Part shown: one piece after another, positions 1-11,313 of the stretch
How positions within the stretch are numbered: position 1 is the stretch's first letter
Layout: every line of letters starts with the position of its first letter
Assembly (NCBI GenBank): GCA_018417955.1
Contig: JACTVC010000030.1
Coordinates: 449,544 to 513,543, forward strand
Direction: 5' to 3'
Length of the DNA: 64,000 nt
From: Laccaria trichodermophora
Taxonomy: Eukaryota; Basidiomycota; Agaricomycetes; Agaricales; Hydnangiaceae
Notes under the pieces: generated by a model
The model's database searches: none
What the model saw: the letters and a program-made list of their open reading frames with translations, nothing else
Told to the model about the DNA's origin: nothing
Program-made: the position numbers and the translations under genes

Positions 1-2
1 CT

Positions 3-238
3 GAGTGCAAAAGTTGAGTTTCACAAGCACAACGCTGACAAACATTCAGAAAAGCGAAAGTCTCAAGCACGAGTTGAGGCTGCTGCAAGCCAGACAAAAG
101 CACGAACTCCAGATGGCATGCCTCAATCACAATCGTATCGACGATGTTCAACTGCCAACCTTCCCTGTCACATCTGCATCAAGTTCAGCAGTCACCACAC
201 CATCTTCACCAGCACAGAGTCTCCAACTTTGGATTTGA
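3..238 (+). other. Open frame with charged helical stretch, uncertain
   Basis: A short open frame enters from the left edge and ends at 238. Its middle part is rich in Leu, Lys, Glu, Gln and Arg in a pattern that could form a coiled coil, followed by a Ser/Pro/Thr-rich tail. It lies beside a Harbinger-type transposase remnant on the opposite strand, and such elements often carry a second ORF, but I see no Myb-type motif to support that. It may equally be chance. The rest of 240-506 holds no gene I can support. Confidence 0.15.
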
Positions 239-506
239 TGGGGCGATGACTTTTACACACCCACAACTACCGAGAACACCTATCTGCCCAGCTTTCCAAC
301 CAACGAGGAGTAGATTACATGTTTGTTGTCAATACAAATGATATCTACTCTGATCCCGAACTTCCCTCTCCACAAAGACCCTGTTCTCGCCTACAAGCCC
401 TCTTCTCTCTGGCGCGGGAAAAGGAGGGCTTTCAAGTGTTCATGGTAGCCTTCGCACAAGCAGGCTCGTGTCCCCTTGACCTTGTTGGGAAAGGAGCCAC
501 CTCTTC

Positions 507-2336
507 TCAATCTGAGTCTGACAATGACACACCCTCTGCAATGAATGGATCATCACTGTCTTCTGCTCCACATTCATCCTTCTCGCATTTCATGGCAAAT
601 GAGTGGATTCCGATGGCTGTAACAACCCAATAAGTCACAAACTTGTGGGAAGCTTCATCCTTGACCAGAACACGTAGGCCTTTGAGGGACTGAAAGCAGC
701 CCTTCAGAAATCTGATGGCATGTTCTGATTGTATACATATCATTGAAACATGATTGTTGAAGATTTCGTTATCGGGGAGGTCGCTGTCAGGCTTTTTGAA
801 CAGAGCAACAAGCCAAGTTCAATCTAGTAGTGTTTAGTTAGATAAGACAATTAGTTGATACAATAATGAAAATGGTACTGACCGGATATGCCAATCACCC
901 AAATAAACTCACCCTCATCGAAAATTTCTGCATGCTCCAAAAAGATACGGGTTTCCTCCCAAGCTGTAGAGTCATGAGTGCTCCCCGTGAAACCATAGCC
1001 ATAGTTGATGATGCGAAGATTGGGAAGGGAGACGATCTGTATGAAGGGCTTGATTAGATTCCCCTGAGGATAGAATGATAATGGTAGGAGACATACCTGA
1101 ATATTCAACGAATAATTGCACTTACGATCAAAGTAGCTTTCCCCATACCAGAAAGGCCTGTCAAACAAAGGGACCAGCGTCCCATCAACCATGCACCACC
1201 CACTCCACGCCACCCTTACAGGAGTGACTCTCAACCACTCCTTCGCTGCCTCCTTCTCTTCTGCTGTCGGCAGGGACACAGCCTTGTCCACAAACTCCTT
1301 CTGAAGGATCACTGTCATAACACGGCGTGTCGCAAGTCCAACTGTCCCTTTTGAGTACCTGACCATTTCGACACCTTATCCAAGCCAGCGGCATTCCCAA
1401 AGTGACCAAATCAATAGAGGGTGATGGCAATCTGATCCTCAACAGGCATTTGCTTGTTTGACAAATGGTTAGAAAAGATTGGGTCATCAATTATGGCACT
1501 GACCAGGCAATCAAAGGTGTAGGGGCTGATGCGAAGCTCTTGTCGGAATGGTCCGGCCTTTCAGTCTTCAAGACTTGAGAACGTGAGGCATTGTTCCCGG
1601 AGGTTCTGGGAAATGGCCTTCACGGTTGTCGTAACGTTGATCATAATATCTGCCGTTCTTCTCGCACGGCGCGTGAAAGTCGAGTCGTCGCCTTGGTTGG
1701 TGTGGTTTCAAACCCTCCAATCTCATCGTCATTGTCTTCCCAGTCCTCAATATCCCCTTCTGTCCCAGAAACATACCCTCCCTCGTCATAGCCTCCCTCA
1801 GAACTGGAGCTACCACCCACAGAGCTGTAGGAGTCATCCTCAGGATCCACATCTTCTTTGTCTGAACCTGGGTATCCTGCTGGAAGGAGTTCCGGCATGT
1901 CGTCGATTTCAGAGTTGGAGAAAAGTGAAGAAGAGGAGGAGGAGGAAAGGGAGGTGAAAGAAGAGGAGTCAGAGGTAATGTCGTCGCCGCTGCTCTCAGA
2001 ACTATCGCTTGTTGATGTGAACGCAGCCGCCGAGTGACCTGAATCGAATGAATTCCGCCCAGAGTCGATCATGGCGATGTCGACGTCCAGCGCCGTAGGG
2101 ACATCAGGCAGCTCGTCGAGGATCGACTCAAGCCCATCATCTGCATCTTCCAGCTGGCCTGTGCGCCGAAGAAAGCGTTGTTGACGTCGCGCACACTGTG
2201 AAAGGTGCGTTGCACGTGCTTTGCAGTACTGAAAGAACACTTTGAGACCGCCGTTGAAGCTCTGTACGCCGTGCCATGGAGTCTGCTGTGAAGCTTTCAG
2301 ATGAGGAATAAAATATATATGTATGTAAAATTTCAT
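507..2336 (-). pseudogene. PIF/Harbinger-type DDE transposase, broken
   Basis: Read on the minus strand, this encodes an acidic, Ser-rich N-terminal region (2336 to about 1641), a helical region, then a DDE_Tnp_4-type core. The core includes a DGTLVPLF block (first Asp), a GSTHDSTAW block (second Asp) and, after a probable small intron near 815-870, a C-terminal block with NEIFNNH and SEHAIRFLKG that should hold the final Glu. This order is that of Harbinger nucleases, which cut and paste DNA. It is not intact: an in-frame TGA stands where Trp is expected (complement of 1561-1563), a second TGA where Arg is expected (complement of 1411-1413), and the frame shifts near 1345. The exact 5' start is unclear. 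I infer a dead copy. Confidence 0.8.
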
Positions 2337-2398
2337 GGAATATACATGAGGTGGTCAGAACCGGCATGCAACGGAAGTTGAGGCCTCAAGATGAACCG

Positions 2399-2526
2399 GG
2401 GGGGTCAGAGTTAAACCTGGTTCAACGACGATTCAGGCAAAAGAAATCTCCGAATCGTCTTGACTCTTTGTACCTGATCTCGAATCGTCGTTGAACCGTC
2501 GCTGAACCGGCGACTCTGACTCCCCC
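2399..2526. repeat. Near-palindromic transposon end or small MITE
   Basis: A perfect 16-bp inverted repeat (2419-2434 and 2482-2497) is nested inside a longer imperfect one whose outer arms are a G-run plus GTCAGAG (from 2399) and CTCTGACTCCCCC (to about 2524). The block sits directly upstream of the Harbinger transposase reading frame and directly before TTACATTCAC, a string also found in the kinase-gene upstream regions of other modules. It is therefore likely the terminal part of the Harbinger element. A separate MITE is the alternative. The opposite terminus was not found in the window. Confidence 0.55.
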
Positions 2527-2529
2527 TAT

Positions 2530-3060
2530 TACATTCACTCTTGGATATCCAGGTACGTATTCAAAAACCTCTCGAGGATAAAGACTTCGATGACGATCCG
2601 GACGGAATTTCATATCCGTTTAGCGCCAAAATTTTGCAAATATAGACGCGCAAAGCTTCATTCACCAGAAATTTCAATCAAGTACCAACGACGAAGCCAA
2701 AATTCTCTGTCGTTCTCTTCTCGAACCATGGTCGAAGTTCTTTTACCCTCACTCCACGCACTACATACAAGCTCCGTCTATTGTGATCTTAAAAGTTTTT
2801 AATCTGATCTGCTCGATTCAGATACTTTTTAGAACCGCATGACCAGAGTCCCAAACTCGGACTCTGACGCCGCAGAGCGCCTCTACCTCCGGGTCTGTTC
2901 CAAATTCCGGGGTGGAGAGTTCTTACTCGAGATGCAGCCTACTTCAACCCATGCGATGTAAGCTCGAAAATCAATTGACGATCATCGGATCCGAAAAAGA
3001 CAAGGACGCGGGCTAGTAATGTGCTCTCCGCAACGCCATACCAGCCAGTCTTCTCAGTCT
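2530..3060. repeat. Orphan upstream region of a type C kinase fragment
   Basis: This stretch matches the upstream regions of the type C kinase fragments at about 32250-32760 and 44560-45110, and in part that at 16850-17200. Shared pieces include TTTAGCGCCAAAA, a downstream AGACGCGCAAAG, and the CCCAAACTCGGACTCTGACG block. In the other copies a kinase N-terminus follows on the minus strand. Here that coding part is missing and the Harbinger element takes its place. No gene of its own is visible. Confidence 0.6.
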
Positions 3061-3107
3061 GCCACGTCGTAGTTGGACCTGGTGGTGTTGAAGAGCAGCC
3101 GAGTTAG

Positions 3108-3417
3108 ATGAGGAGGGAGATGGGATTCATATGGAAGAAGTCTGACTCGGAGGTGGACAGTGGCGTTTTGGTGGTGCATGATGGTAAGTTGCAAGAGTTC
3201 AAAATTTAAACCTTCGGGCCACCTGACTTGTGCAAACTTTTCCTTCATAAATTGCAGACCCACAATCTACAACCAGCCTGGGCACACGAGCGCGCGGACC
3301 GATAACATTGGGCCGTGCTCGTGTTTCAAGACCCTCCGTGAAAGGTACATCCTCGTCGATTCTTTGAATCTTTCTAAACGAATTACTAACCGTATTTATT
3401 GATCAGACCGAACATAG
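3108..3417 (+). CDS. Possible spliced 58-residue gene tail, copy 1
   Basis: Three exons can be joined in one frame: 3108-3183, 3258-3344 and 3407-3417. The introns begin GTAAGT and GTACAT and end TTGCAG and GATCAG. The product would be 58 residues, basic towards its end, and matches no family I know. The same splice sites and frame are conserved in the copy at 32810-33119 despite several base changes, including substitutions inside the second exon, which argues for former or present coding function. It is probably the last part of a gene whose 5' portion was lost when the module was assembled. The ATG at 3108 follows a stop and may not be the true start. Confidence 0.3.
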
Positions 3418-3713
3418 GAAACAGACAGTTAGCCTACTCCGAATGGTAAACACGTCCATCTGTCACAACGGGGACGGAAGATCACCAGTCGAACCTACGT
3501 CCGCCGAACGTCCCACCCAGGGACTCGGAAGAGTCGTTCGCGAAGAACGCCATGCACCCAGTCAATCTTCCTGCTTCCGTGACCTGGCGCAAAAGCAAAA
3601 GCTCAAACACCCTGCAAAAAAAAGAAAGGTCGTCCCGCTTCATAACACGTTGCCCCCTTGCCTTCGCACTATGCGACGCACCCTTTGCCGCTCCAGCCCA
3701 GAAAGAAGCTCAC

Positions 3714-5577
3714 CTAACGACCATACCATTAACCGTATTCTTCAAATCCAAAATCTCACCCCTGGCATCAACCTCGATCTGCTTGGACAAATCGCCAAGT
3801 GCGACTGCTTTCGTTACTTTTGCGATTGATCGGACCTAAGAAAGAGAGGGTGGTTGGGATGAGTTCGAAGGAGGAGGACGAAGCGAGGATGAAGAGGCAG
3901 GATCGGGATGATAAGCGGGACGGAGGGAAGGGACATGCTCGATGGGAAGGGAGAAGGCAGAGGGGATGAGGGAAGGGGGAGGAGAAGTGATTAAAACCGG
4001 AGGGAGTACGAGAGGGGGGATAACAAAGTGAGGGGATGCGTGACGTGAAGTGATGTAGTGAAATGTGAAGAGAGACAAAGCATGCAGGGTGCGGCTGAAG
4101 TGGACGAAAGATGTGTGTCGAACGTGCAAAAGAAGGAAGCAAACGCACAAAGAAGAAAGTAAAACGTGCAGAAGATGATAACAACAAAAGAAGAGATCAA
4201 GAGAACAAAGGAACAAAGGAAGGAAGAGATGTGCAAAAGGCCTTATCCAGACACTGTGCCCGGAAAGACGAGCATGCCCCCCAAGAAAAGACCGTATCCA
4301 AAAAGATGGAGAATAAAGATGAGGTGAAAAAAAAACACACCTGAGAAGTTAAATTCGCCGCCAACTTGTTCACAACACCCGTTAATTCGCGCCATGTGCC
4401 TTCGACGTCTAGAACGAGCGCTTGTCCGCCTAGTTTACTGTGGAAGGCTAAGGTTAGCTGTTTATCATCGGAGCAGGAGATATAATGGGACGTAAACGGA
4501 AGCATGGAAAGTGGCTTGGAGCAAGGAAACAAGCAGGGAAGAAGAGTAACGGAAAAGAAACATACCCCTCCGTCCCAACCTCCTGCGAAACACGAGTAAC
4601 CTCTTTAGCAAACTGTCCCAATTTATCAACCTATCCTTCATCAGCCTCTTGCACCACATAAAAAAAAACAACACATACCATAGTATTAATAACATCCTTC
4701 AACTGAACCATAACAACTCCCTGCACAGGAACCGTAATCTTCTGACTCAAATCCCCTCTCGCAACAGCATTACAAACCCTCGCCACATCCTGCACCTGCG
4801 CCTTCAAAAGCTTCAACTCCTCCACGGCGCTCATCCCACTCTCAAACGCCGCTGCTGCCAACGGGCCCATCGGTATAACCAGCGGACTAGATCCAAGAGG
4901 CACGTCAGGGGACGAGGCGGTCGAGGAGGAAGAGTAAAAGGGGATGATAAGCGGATCAGAGACGGTTTTGCCGCATGTTGGGCAGTGGGCGTGGGCTGTT
5001 GGTGGTGCTGAGGATGAGTTGGATGGGTGGGAGGCGAAGGAGGCGGCTTTCATTGAGCCATAGGCACGAGAAAAGGCCTTTGAGGGGTCGATGGAGGAGG
5101 AGGAGGAAATGCCATCGAGTGAGATGGTCATTCCGTTTGCCCTTGCGGCTGTTGATAAGTTCTGCGATTCCGCAGGTGGGGTACGGTCCGCTGAGTGGTC
5201 AGCGGTAGAATCACCGTTGGTCGTCGTATTCGTCTCATCTTCTTTCTCTTCCACTTGTTTGTTCTATCCAACATCATCAACAGCCTTTTTCTTCGATTAT
5301 CATGAAAGCAAAAACCCACCGCCGTCTTCCACTGATCTCCGTCTCCATCCCCATCTCCCTTCAACTTTGCAACCTTACTGAGACCACCAATCGATACAAC
5401 AGCAGCTTCAGCATCCCACATCCTCCTTGCAACTACACCCAAACTCTTCAAGATCATCTCCGTCTGCCAGTCTGCGGGCCCATCGTACCACGGGATTGGC
5501 GCCCCTGGGAAAGGACCGAGTTCATAGATGGAGAGGAGGGCGACGAGGTGCGATCGGAAGGGGTCCGTCATCGCCAT
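3714..5577 (-). CDS. Nik1/Os-1-type HAMP-repeat protein without kinase domain, copy A1
   Basis: Exons on the minus strand are 5577-5320, 5263-4679, 4630-4566, 4437-4341 and 3835-3714, all joining in frame. The start MAMTDPF and following 85 residues resemble the N-terminus of group III hybrid histidine kinases. Exon 2 is Ser/Thr-rich with a CPTCGK pair of cysteines and then a HAMP unit ([12 protein letters not shown]). Exons 3-5 give the linker [26 protein letters not shown] and a second HAMP unit ([12 protein letters not shown]). In full-length relatives further HAMPs, HisKA, HATPase and receiver domains follow; none is visible here. A splice acceptor near 3610 could add a short unrelated tail ending in a stop near 3463. 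The gene is divergent from NLR1. Whether it is expressed is unknown. Confidence 0.6.
3838..4340 (-). repeat. Long purine/pyrimidine-asymmetric intron of kinase copy A1
   Basis: This is the fourth intron of kinase copy A1, about 500 bp against about 55 bp for the gene's other introns. The plus strand is strongly purine-rich and contains short degenerate repeats such as GTGAAGTGATGTAGTGAAATG. The same intron is about 750 bp in copy A2 and about 690 bp in copy A3, with internal tandem duplication in both. Confidence 0.6.
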
Positions 5578-5692
5578 GGACGTTGTTCACTGAGATGGTG
5601 GTGGTGGTGGGAGCAGAAGTGGTATTACTATTAGGGCGGCTGTAACTAGGCGCGTGACGCCATTCGAATTTGATGAGATAACTTGAAGTACC

Positions 5693-5713
5693 CCGTTTAT
5701 ATAGCGCCAAAAT
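5693..5713 (-). promoter_or_regulatory. TATA plus GGCGC core promoter of kinase copy A1
   Basis: Read on the minus strand, TTTTGGCGC is followed by TATATAAA (complement of 5696-5703), about 120 bp upstream of the start codon at 5577. The same arrangement lies about 112 bp upstream of copies A2 (21661-21675) and A3 (35594-35610). The decayed type C copies keep TTTTGGCGCTAAACGG but lack the TATA bases. Confidence 0.5.
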
Positions 5714-7378
5714 TTGACTGTACTTGCAAGTAGATATAGACGCGCAAATTGGAAAATAAATTCACCTCTTGCACAGACTAACCATTTCTACTCAAGTATA
5801 TCACCCAACGTGCAACTAAAATCAATGATAATTTGTTGGATCATGCTCCCCGTCAAAGCTCTTCTACCCTCACTCCACGCACGATGCAAAGGACTTCGAG
5901 TTCCTTTGTGATCCTAAAGATATCGATGCTTTTATCGGATGATCATCCATAAACTCGGACACTGTCGCCGCGGAGGCGTGAGCTTCTTACTTATTCTGGG
6001 GTCCATACGATAAAGATGTCATGGTCAGATACAGTTCCGGCACCCGAACGACAACCGATTGACAATCATCGAATTCGGAAAGACATGTCGATGTGGGCAG
6101 GTAGCCTATGTATACCAGAGGAAAAAAAATTCAATAAATGTGTACAAGGTCTCCAACTCCAAAGCAAAAACTCACAGCAGCGAGAGGAATGCACTTCAAA
6201 CCTCGTAAAGTGTTGCCCACAGCAGCGGGCAAAATTGCGTTCATGTCGACTTTGAAGAAACCGCTTCAACGCAAACATAACTTCGAAGCAAAGGTGCCTA
6301 GATCCTGCGCCCGAGAGGCCCGTGGCCCGTACCAGCCCAACTGCCCCGTTTGATAAAAAAAATCCGGTAAGAAGTTCATCAATTAGACGGGGGGACAGGA
6401 AGGGACCGGGAGAATCGCTGAGACTCTCTTGAGGAAGGCGAATCGGCGAATTGGAAACTTGGCAGGGAATAGAAAGCTGACTTGACGTAAGATAGACGAG
6501 AGCGGGGTGTCGAGATGCGCGAAGACCGACGTGGTGTCGTTTTACATGGCGGGCGAGGACAGGCCTGGGTTGATATTGTTGAGTATGACCGGCAGGGTGT
6601 TGAAAAGAGTCGATGCATATGTGAAGGAGAGATGGGCCTATGCACGCCTCGATACGCGATACGAAGGTTCCTTACAGGGATCATACTTTGATTCCCAGTT
6701 GCAATTGACGCACGGAGACAAGAAAACATTTCACGTCCGGGTTCTTCGTTTGCCCTCAACTCCAAGTCATATGGAATGACTTGCTTTCTTGCAATGTCAT
6801 GCTTGATCTTCCGGAAGATTTTCAAGAAGAGCCCACATCCGGAAGCGAAGACCCGAACGAGTACTTGAGTATGGCCGAAGCCTTGACATCCCGCGCTACG
6901 TTCGACTTTTTAGAGACGGGGAAAGCGGCCTGCGCTTTCTTGAAAGCGCTGCGTCACAAAAGAAGTAACCGCTATCGTGCAGACGAGTTGAATGGAACTA
7001 GATTTCGGACTGCCAGTAAAGCCTGAACATAAGAACTATGCGCGATTTAGGTGCGGTAAGACTTGGTTTGTGTGTCGACAGTATGCGAAACCAACCGTAG
7101 GCGCAGTAGGATGACTATCGATCCGCAGCCAAGTCGCCAAGTGGTCTAAGAGGCGCTGGTGCGACTCAATCCGTTGAGCGTCACAACTTTGAGCGAGGAA
7201 CGTTCAGGAGAGAAGGACGGAGATAAGAGGAACTTGACACCACAGATCTGAGATCGAGGTGTTTGCCGAGTGCTGTGCTCAACACATGGCAGGATTGGGG
7301 GTCTCCTGGCATCTGTCACTCGTCTCTTTCCTTCGCTCTTCAGATTCCCTCCATCATCATTATCTACTTCGATTCACT
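5714..7378. promoter_or_regulatory. Divergent intergenic region between kinase A1 and NLR1
   Basis: No convincing gene lies here. The region is conserved in modules 2 (21676-23167) and 3 (35611-38134), including the block CATCCATAAACTCGGACAC near 5948, an AAATGTGTACAAGG block near 6136, a tRNA-Ser-like relic near 7130-7185, and a TC-rich 5' leader just before the NLR start. It should hold the promoters of both divergent genes. Confidence 0.5.
7128..7186 (+). repeat. tRNA-Ser-like relic upstream of NLR1
   Basis: The string AAGTGGTCTAAGAGGCGCTGG resembles the D-arm/A-box and anticodon 5' stem of a eukaryotic tRNA-Ser, followed by AATCCGTTG. No T-arm with GGTTCGA follows, so this is not a functional tRNA. 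Copies lie near 22925-22965 and 37070-37125, always about 200-260 bp before the NLR start, or before the inserted segment in module 3. Confidence 0.35.
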
Positions 7379-10300
7379 ATGAGCGAAACGAATATTTTGC
7401 CGGGCGCTCATGACTTTGTAGTGAGCAGTACAATCAACGCAGCCAGAATCGTGCGTAAGTCAGTCGGGTACTCATCGAGCGAGCTGATGGCATACATTTC
7501 ATGCAGATCAATATCAATAACAACTTTGGCGACAGAGCGACATCCGACGTAGTCATTCCCCTTGTGCCAAATCCAAGCACTCGCTTCACAGGCAGGACGG
7601 AGATCATTGCAAAACTCAAGGAACATTTTTCTGTTAATCCCACTGATACCTCTTGGAAGAGAAAGTACTTTTTATTGCATGGAATGGGGGGTATTGGGAA
7701 GACTCAGATTTGCTTGAAGTTTATTGAGGAAATGTCTGACCAGTGAGCACATCAAAACATATGCCTGACTATTTTTGTTGAAAGCCTACTTTCCCCAGTT
7801 TTTCTATTGTTTTCTGGATTGATGCTTCCTCTGCTGGCACCATTCTACAGGAGTTTAAGGGTCTTTGTTTGCTTCCTGAAGCTAAGTCTTACATGTTGGA
7901 TGGCTCACCTGAGTCTGCTCTGCACTGGGTTGGCTCTTTAAAAGAGAATTTTGCAATGGTCTTTGACAATGCTGATGTTCTGTCTCCTGCTGAGCTGGAG
8001 TCATATTTTCCACCTGGCCAGAAGGGAAACATTATAATTACCAGTTGCAACTCTACCATGCAATGCCTGATTTTACTTGAGAATTCTTTTGAGATGACAG
8101 AGATGGAAGAAAGTGAAGCTATTTTGTTACTTTTGAGGGCTAGTTGTTTGACTTCTTCCAGCATGGATTTTAAAGTTGATGCATCTAAGATTGTGAAGGA
8201 GCTTTGTTGCTTACCTCTTGCTATTGATCAGGCTGGGGCTTTCATTGCTTCTGGAGCCACTGTCATTGGAGACTATCTTGATAAATATCTCCATCACCGA
8301 GAAACATTGTTATCCCATTCAGAATTTATGGGGGCATCTAAATATAACAAAAGTGTCTATGGAACTTGGGAGTTGTCATACAAGGAAATTCAAAAGAGGG
8401 CTGGATGTGGTGATTTTCATAAGGCTAGAGCAGCTGATAGTGCATTATTTCTGTTGGGATTGTTTCCATTTTGGCATCATGAGAGTATCAGTGAAGATAT
8501 TTTTTCTCATGCTGCTACTCAAAAAAAGGAAACAATTTCTCATCCTGATTTACCACTTGCACATTCTATCCTGGATTACAAATTGCTATGTCTCAAGAAG
8601 GATGGCACTTGGGATAATTTTATCTTGAAGGAGGGAGTTCGAGTCTTGCTGTCTTTCTGCTTGATCAGGAAAACTTCATCTGATAATGTGCATAGTATGC
8701 ATCCACTGGTCCATGCCTGGAGGATAGACAGGATGACTGTAAATGAAAAGAAGAAATGGTCTATAATGGCATTGGCTACATTGTCTGTGTCTCTAGAAAA
8801 TAATCAAAGTCAGCCATATGGATTCAGAAGGTCTTTGGTCACACATGTCAAAAAAAGTATACTGTTCAGCAACACTTACTTTGATGATACTTATGAAAAG
8901 TTTGGGTGGCTACTAAATGAGCAAGGATATTCAAGTGAGGGAGAGAAGATGCAGATACAAGTTCTGGATGCCAGAAACAAAATTCTTGGAGAAGAACATA
9001 TAGACACAATCCTAGCCATGGGAGATCTTGCATGTACATACATGGATCTGGGAAAGTATGCAGAAGCAGAGAAGCTGAAGAACCAAGTTCTGGATGCCAG
9101 CAAGAAAACTCTTGGAGAAGAACACCCAGACACAATCTCAGCTATGGGGAATCTTGCATCCACATACAGTGAGCTGGGAAAATACACAGAAGCAGAGAAG
9201 ATGCAGATCCAAGTGCTGGATGCCAGCAAGAAAACTCTTGGAGAAGAACACCCAGACACTATCCTAGCCATGGGAAATCTTGCATGTACATACAGTGATC
9301 TGGGACAGCATACAGAAGCAGAAAAACTAGAAATCCTAGTTCTGGATGCCAGAATGAAGATTTGTGGAGAAGAACACCCAAAGACAATTTTAGCTATGGG
9401 GAATCTTGCATCTACATACAGTTATCTGGGAAAATACACAGAAGCAGAGAAGCTGAAGATGCAAGTTCTGCATGCCAAAAAGAAAATTTTTGGAGAAGAA
9501 CACCCAAAGACAATTTTAGCTATGGGGAATCTTGCATCCACATACAGTGATACAGGAAAATACACAGAAGCAGAGAAGATGCAGATCCAAGTTCTGGATG
9601 CCAGCAAGAAAACTCTTGGAGAAGAACACCCAGACACAATTTTAGCTATGGGGAATCTTGCATCCACATACAGTGATCTGGGAAAATATGCAGAAGCAGA
9701 GAAGCTGCAGATCCAAGTTCTGGATGCCAGAATGAAGATCTGTGGAGAAGAACACCCAAACACAATCTTAGCTATGGGGAATCTTGCATCCACACACAGT
9801 GATCTGGGAAAATACACAGAAGCAGAGAAGCTGAAGATGCAAGTTCTGCATGCCAGAAAGAAAACTTTTGGAGAAGAACACCCAAAGACAATTTTAGCTA
9901 TGGGGAATCTTGCATCCACATACAGTGATCTGGGAAAATACACAGAAGCAGAGAAGATGCAGATCCAAGTTCTGGATGCCAGAATGAAGGTTTGTGGAGA
10001 AGAACACCCAAATACAATCTTAGCTATGGGGAATCTTGCATCCACATACAGTCATCTGGGAAAATACACAGAAGCAGAGAAGATGCAGATCCAAGTTCTG
10101 GATGCCAGCAAGAAAACTCTTGGAGAAGAACACCCAGACACTATCCTAGCCATGGGAAATCTTGCATGTACATACAGTGATCTGGGACAGCATACAGAAG
10201 CAGCAAAACTAGAAATCCAAGTTCTGGATGCCAGAATGAAGATTTGTGGAGAAGAACACCCAAAGACAATTTTAGCTATGGGGAATCTTGCATCCACATA

Positions 10301-11059
10301 CAGTGATCTGGGAAAACACACAGAAGCAGAGAAGTTGGAGATCCAAGTTCTGGATACCAGGAGGAAAATTCTTGGAGAAGAACACCCAGACACAATCTCA
10401 GCTATGGAAAATCTTGGATCCATATATAGTGATTTGGGAAGATGCACAGAAGCAGAGAGGCTGGAGATCCAAGTTCTAGATGCTAGAAAGAAAATTCTTG
10501 GAGAAGAACATCCAGATACAATCTTAGCCATGGAAAATCTTGCAGCAACATACAGTGATCTGGGAAAATACACACAGGCAGAGAAGCTGGGTGTCCAAGT
10601 TCTGGATTCCAGCAGCAAGATTCTTGGAGACAAACATTCAGATACAATCAGGGCTATGGAAAATCTAGCAGCATTACAGAAAGCCATGGGTCAATCCATG
10701 AAGGTGGACAATGTGGAGAATCAAGTTTTCAATACAAGCCACAGAATTTCTGTGACACCAGATATTGAAGCAGAGAATGTGGACACTGGATTTCCACATG
10801 CCAGCAACAGTGTTCTGAGAGAAGATGACTCTGATGCAGTAGGGGCTCCAGCACATCTTCCATCTATCACCAATGTGCATGACAGAATGTTTCATTCTCA
10901 AAAGAAAGGTATTTAGTTATCCTGCTCCTTATTTTTGACCATTTTTTGATGCTTATATTCCAAGGTCACCTCTTTTCAAATATTGGGAAGATTTCAAATT
11001 TCAAATCCAAACCATTGCTTGGGATTCATAAGAAGAGGGGTGATGCAGCTCACTCTTGA
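7379..11059 (+). CDS. NB-ARC-TPR STAND receptor NLR1
   Basis: Exons 7379-7450, 7507-7742, 7799-10908 and 10965-11059 join in frame to 1170 residues. Exon 1 gives 24 residues with no effector domain. Landmarks: RFTGRTE near residue 50, P-loop GMGGIGKT at about 83-90, Walker B-like FAMVFDNAD near 154-162, GNIIITS sensor, LPLAIDQAGAF near 241 and an MHD-like MHPLVHAW near 403. From about residue 498, 13 full 42-residue TPR units (consensus LGEEHPDTILAMGNLASTYSDLGKYTEAEKLQIQVLDA, written here only as its pattern) and one degenerate unit follow, then an acidic linker and a basic tail encoded by the last exon. In this family the NB module oligomerises after the repeats bind a ligand. No downstream executioner domain is fused, so a partner protein is likely. 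If the last intron is retained, the protein ends KKGI. Confidence 0.85.
8982..10745 (+). repeat. 126-bp tandem TPR coding repeats of NLR1
   Basis: Fourteen 126-bp units lie head to tail, the last (10620-10745) degenerate. Units are very similar at the DNA level, so the array also produces long antisense frames that are shadows. Units 3 and 10 share the variant QHTEA, and neighbouring units 2-4 and 9-11 resemble each other, which points to duplication of multi-unit blocks. Confidence 0.9.
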
Positions 11060-11305
11060 TGATTCCTCATGTAATTTCAAACTTGGGGTATTTGTTCATA
11101 TCTTTTTAACTTGATTAGGATACAGTACATATACATAGAAATCCCTACACAACCCATCATATTTTACCATACTCATGATGAATGTTGAATGTGCTCTGAA
11201 ACTATGTTGTACTTTGCTTGTTCTTTATTTCTTCACTTCAACAACTGGTACCTACCACTTACATCATGTACAACTGGCTCCTACTAGGGAACAATTTCAT
11301 AAAAT
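11060..11305. other. NLR1 3' flank, no gene seen
   Basis: AT-rich sequence after the NLR1 stop codon. It is similar to the flank of NLR2 (26714 onward) and NLR3 (41661 onward) in its first part, including AGAAGAG and GATTCCTCATG-like stretches, and likely holds the 3' UTR. Nothing else can be supported. Confidence 0.4.
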
Positions 11306-11313
11306 TCTGTGAA

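Noticed and set aside
3443..3829. 128-codon plus-strand frame
   Set aside because: It overlaps, on the opposite strand, the HAMP exon of kinase copy A1 and is a shadow of it.
9422..10687. Long minus-strand open frames (about 207-211 codons) over the NLR1 repeats, and similar ones over NLR2-4
   Set aside because: They arise from the repeated 126-bp coding units read backwards and have no independent support.
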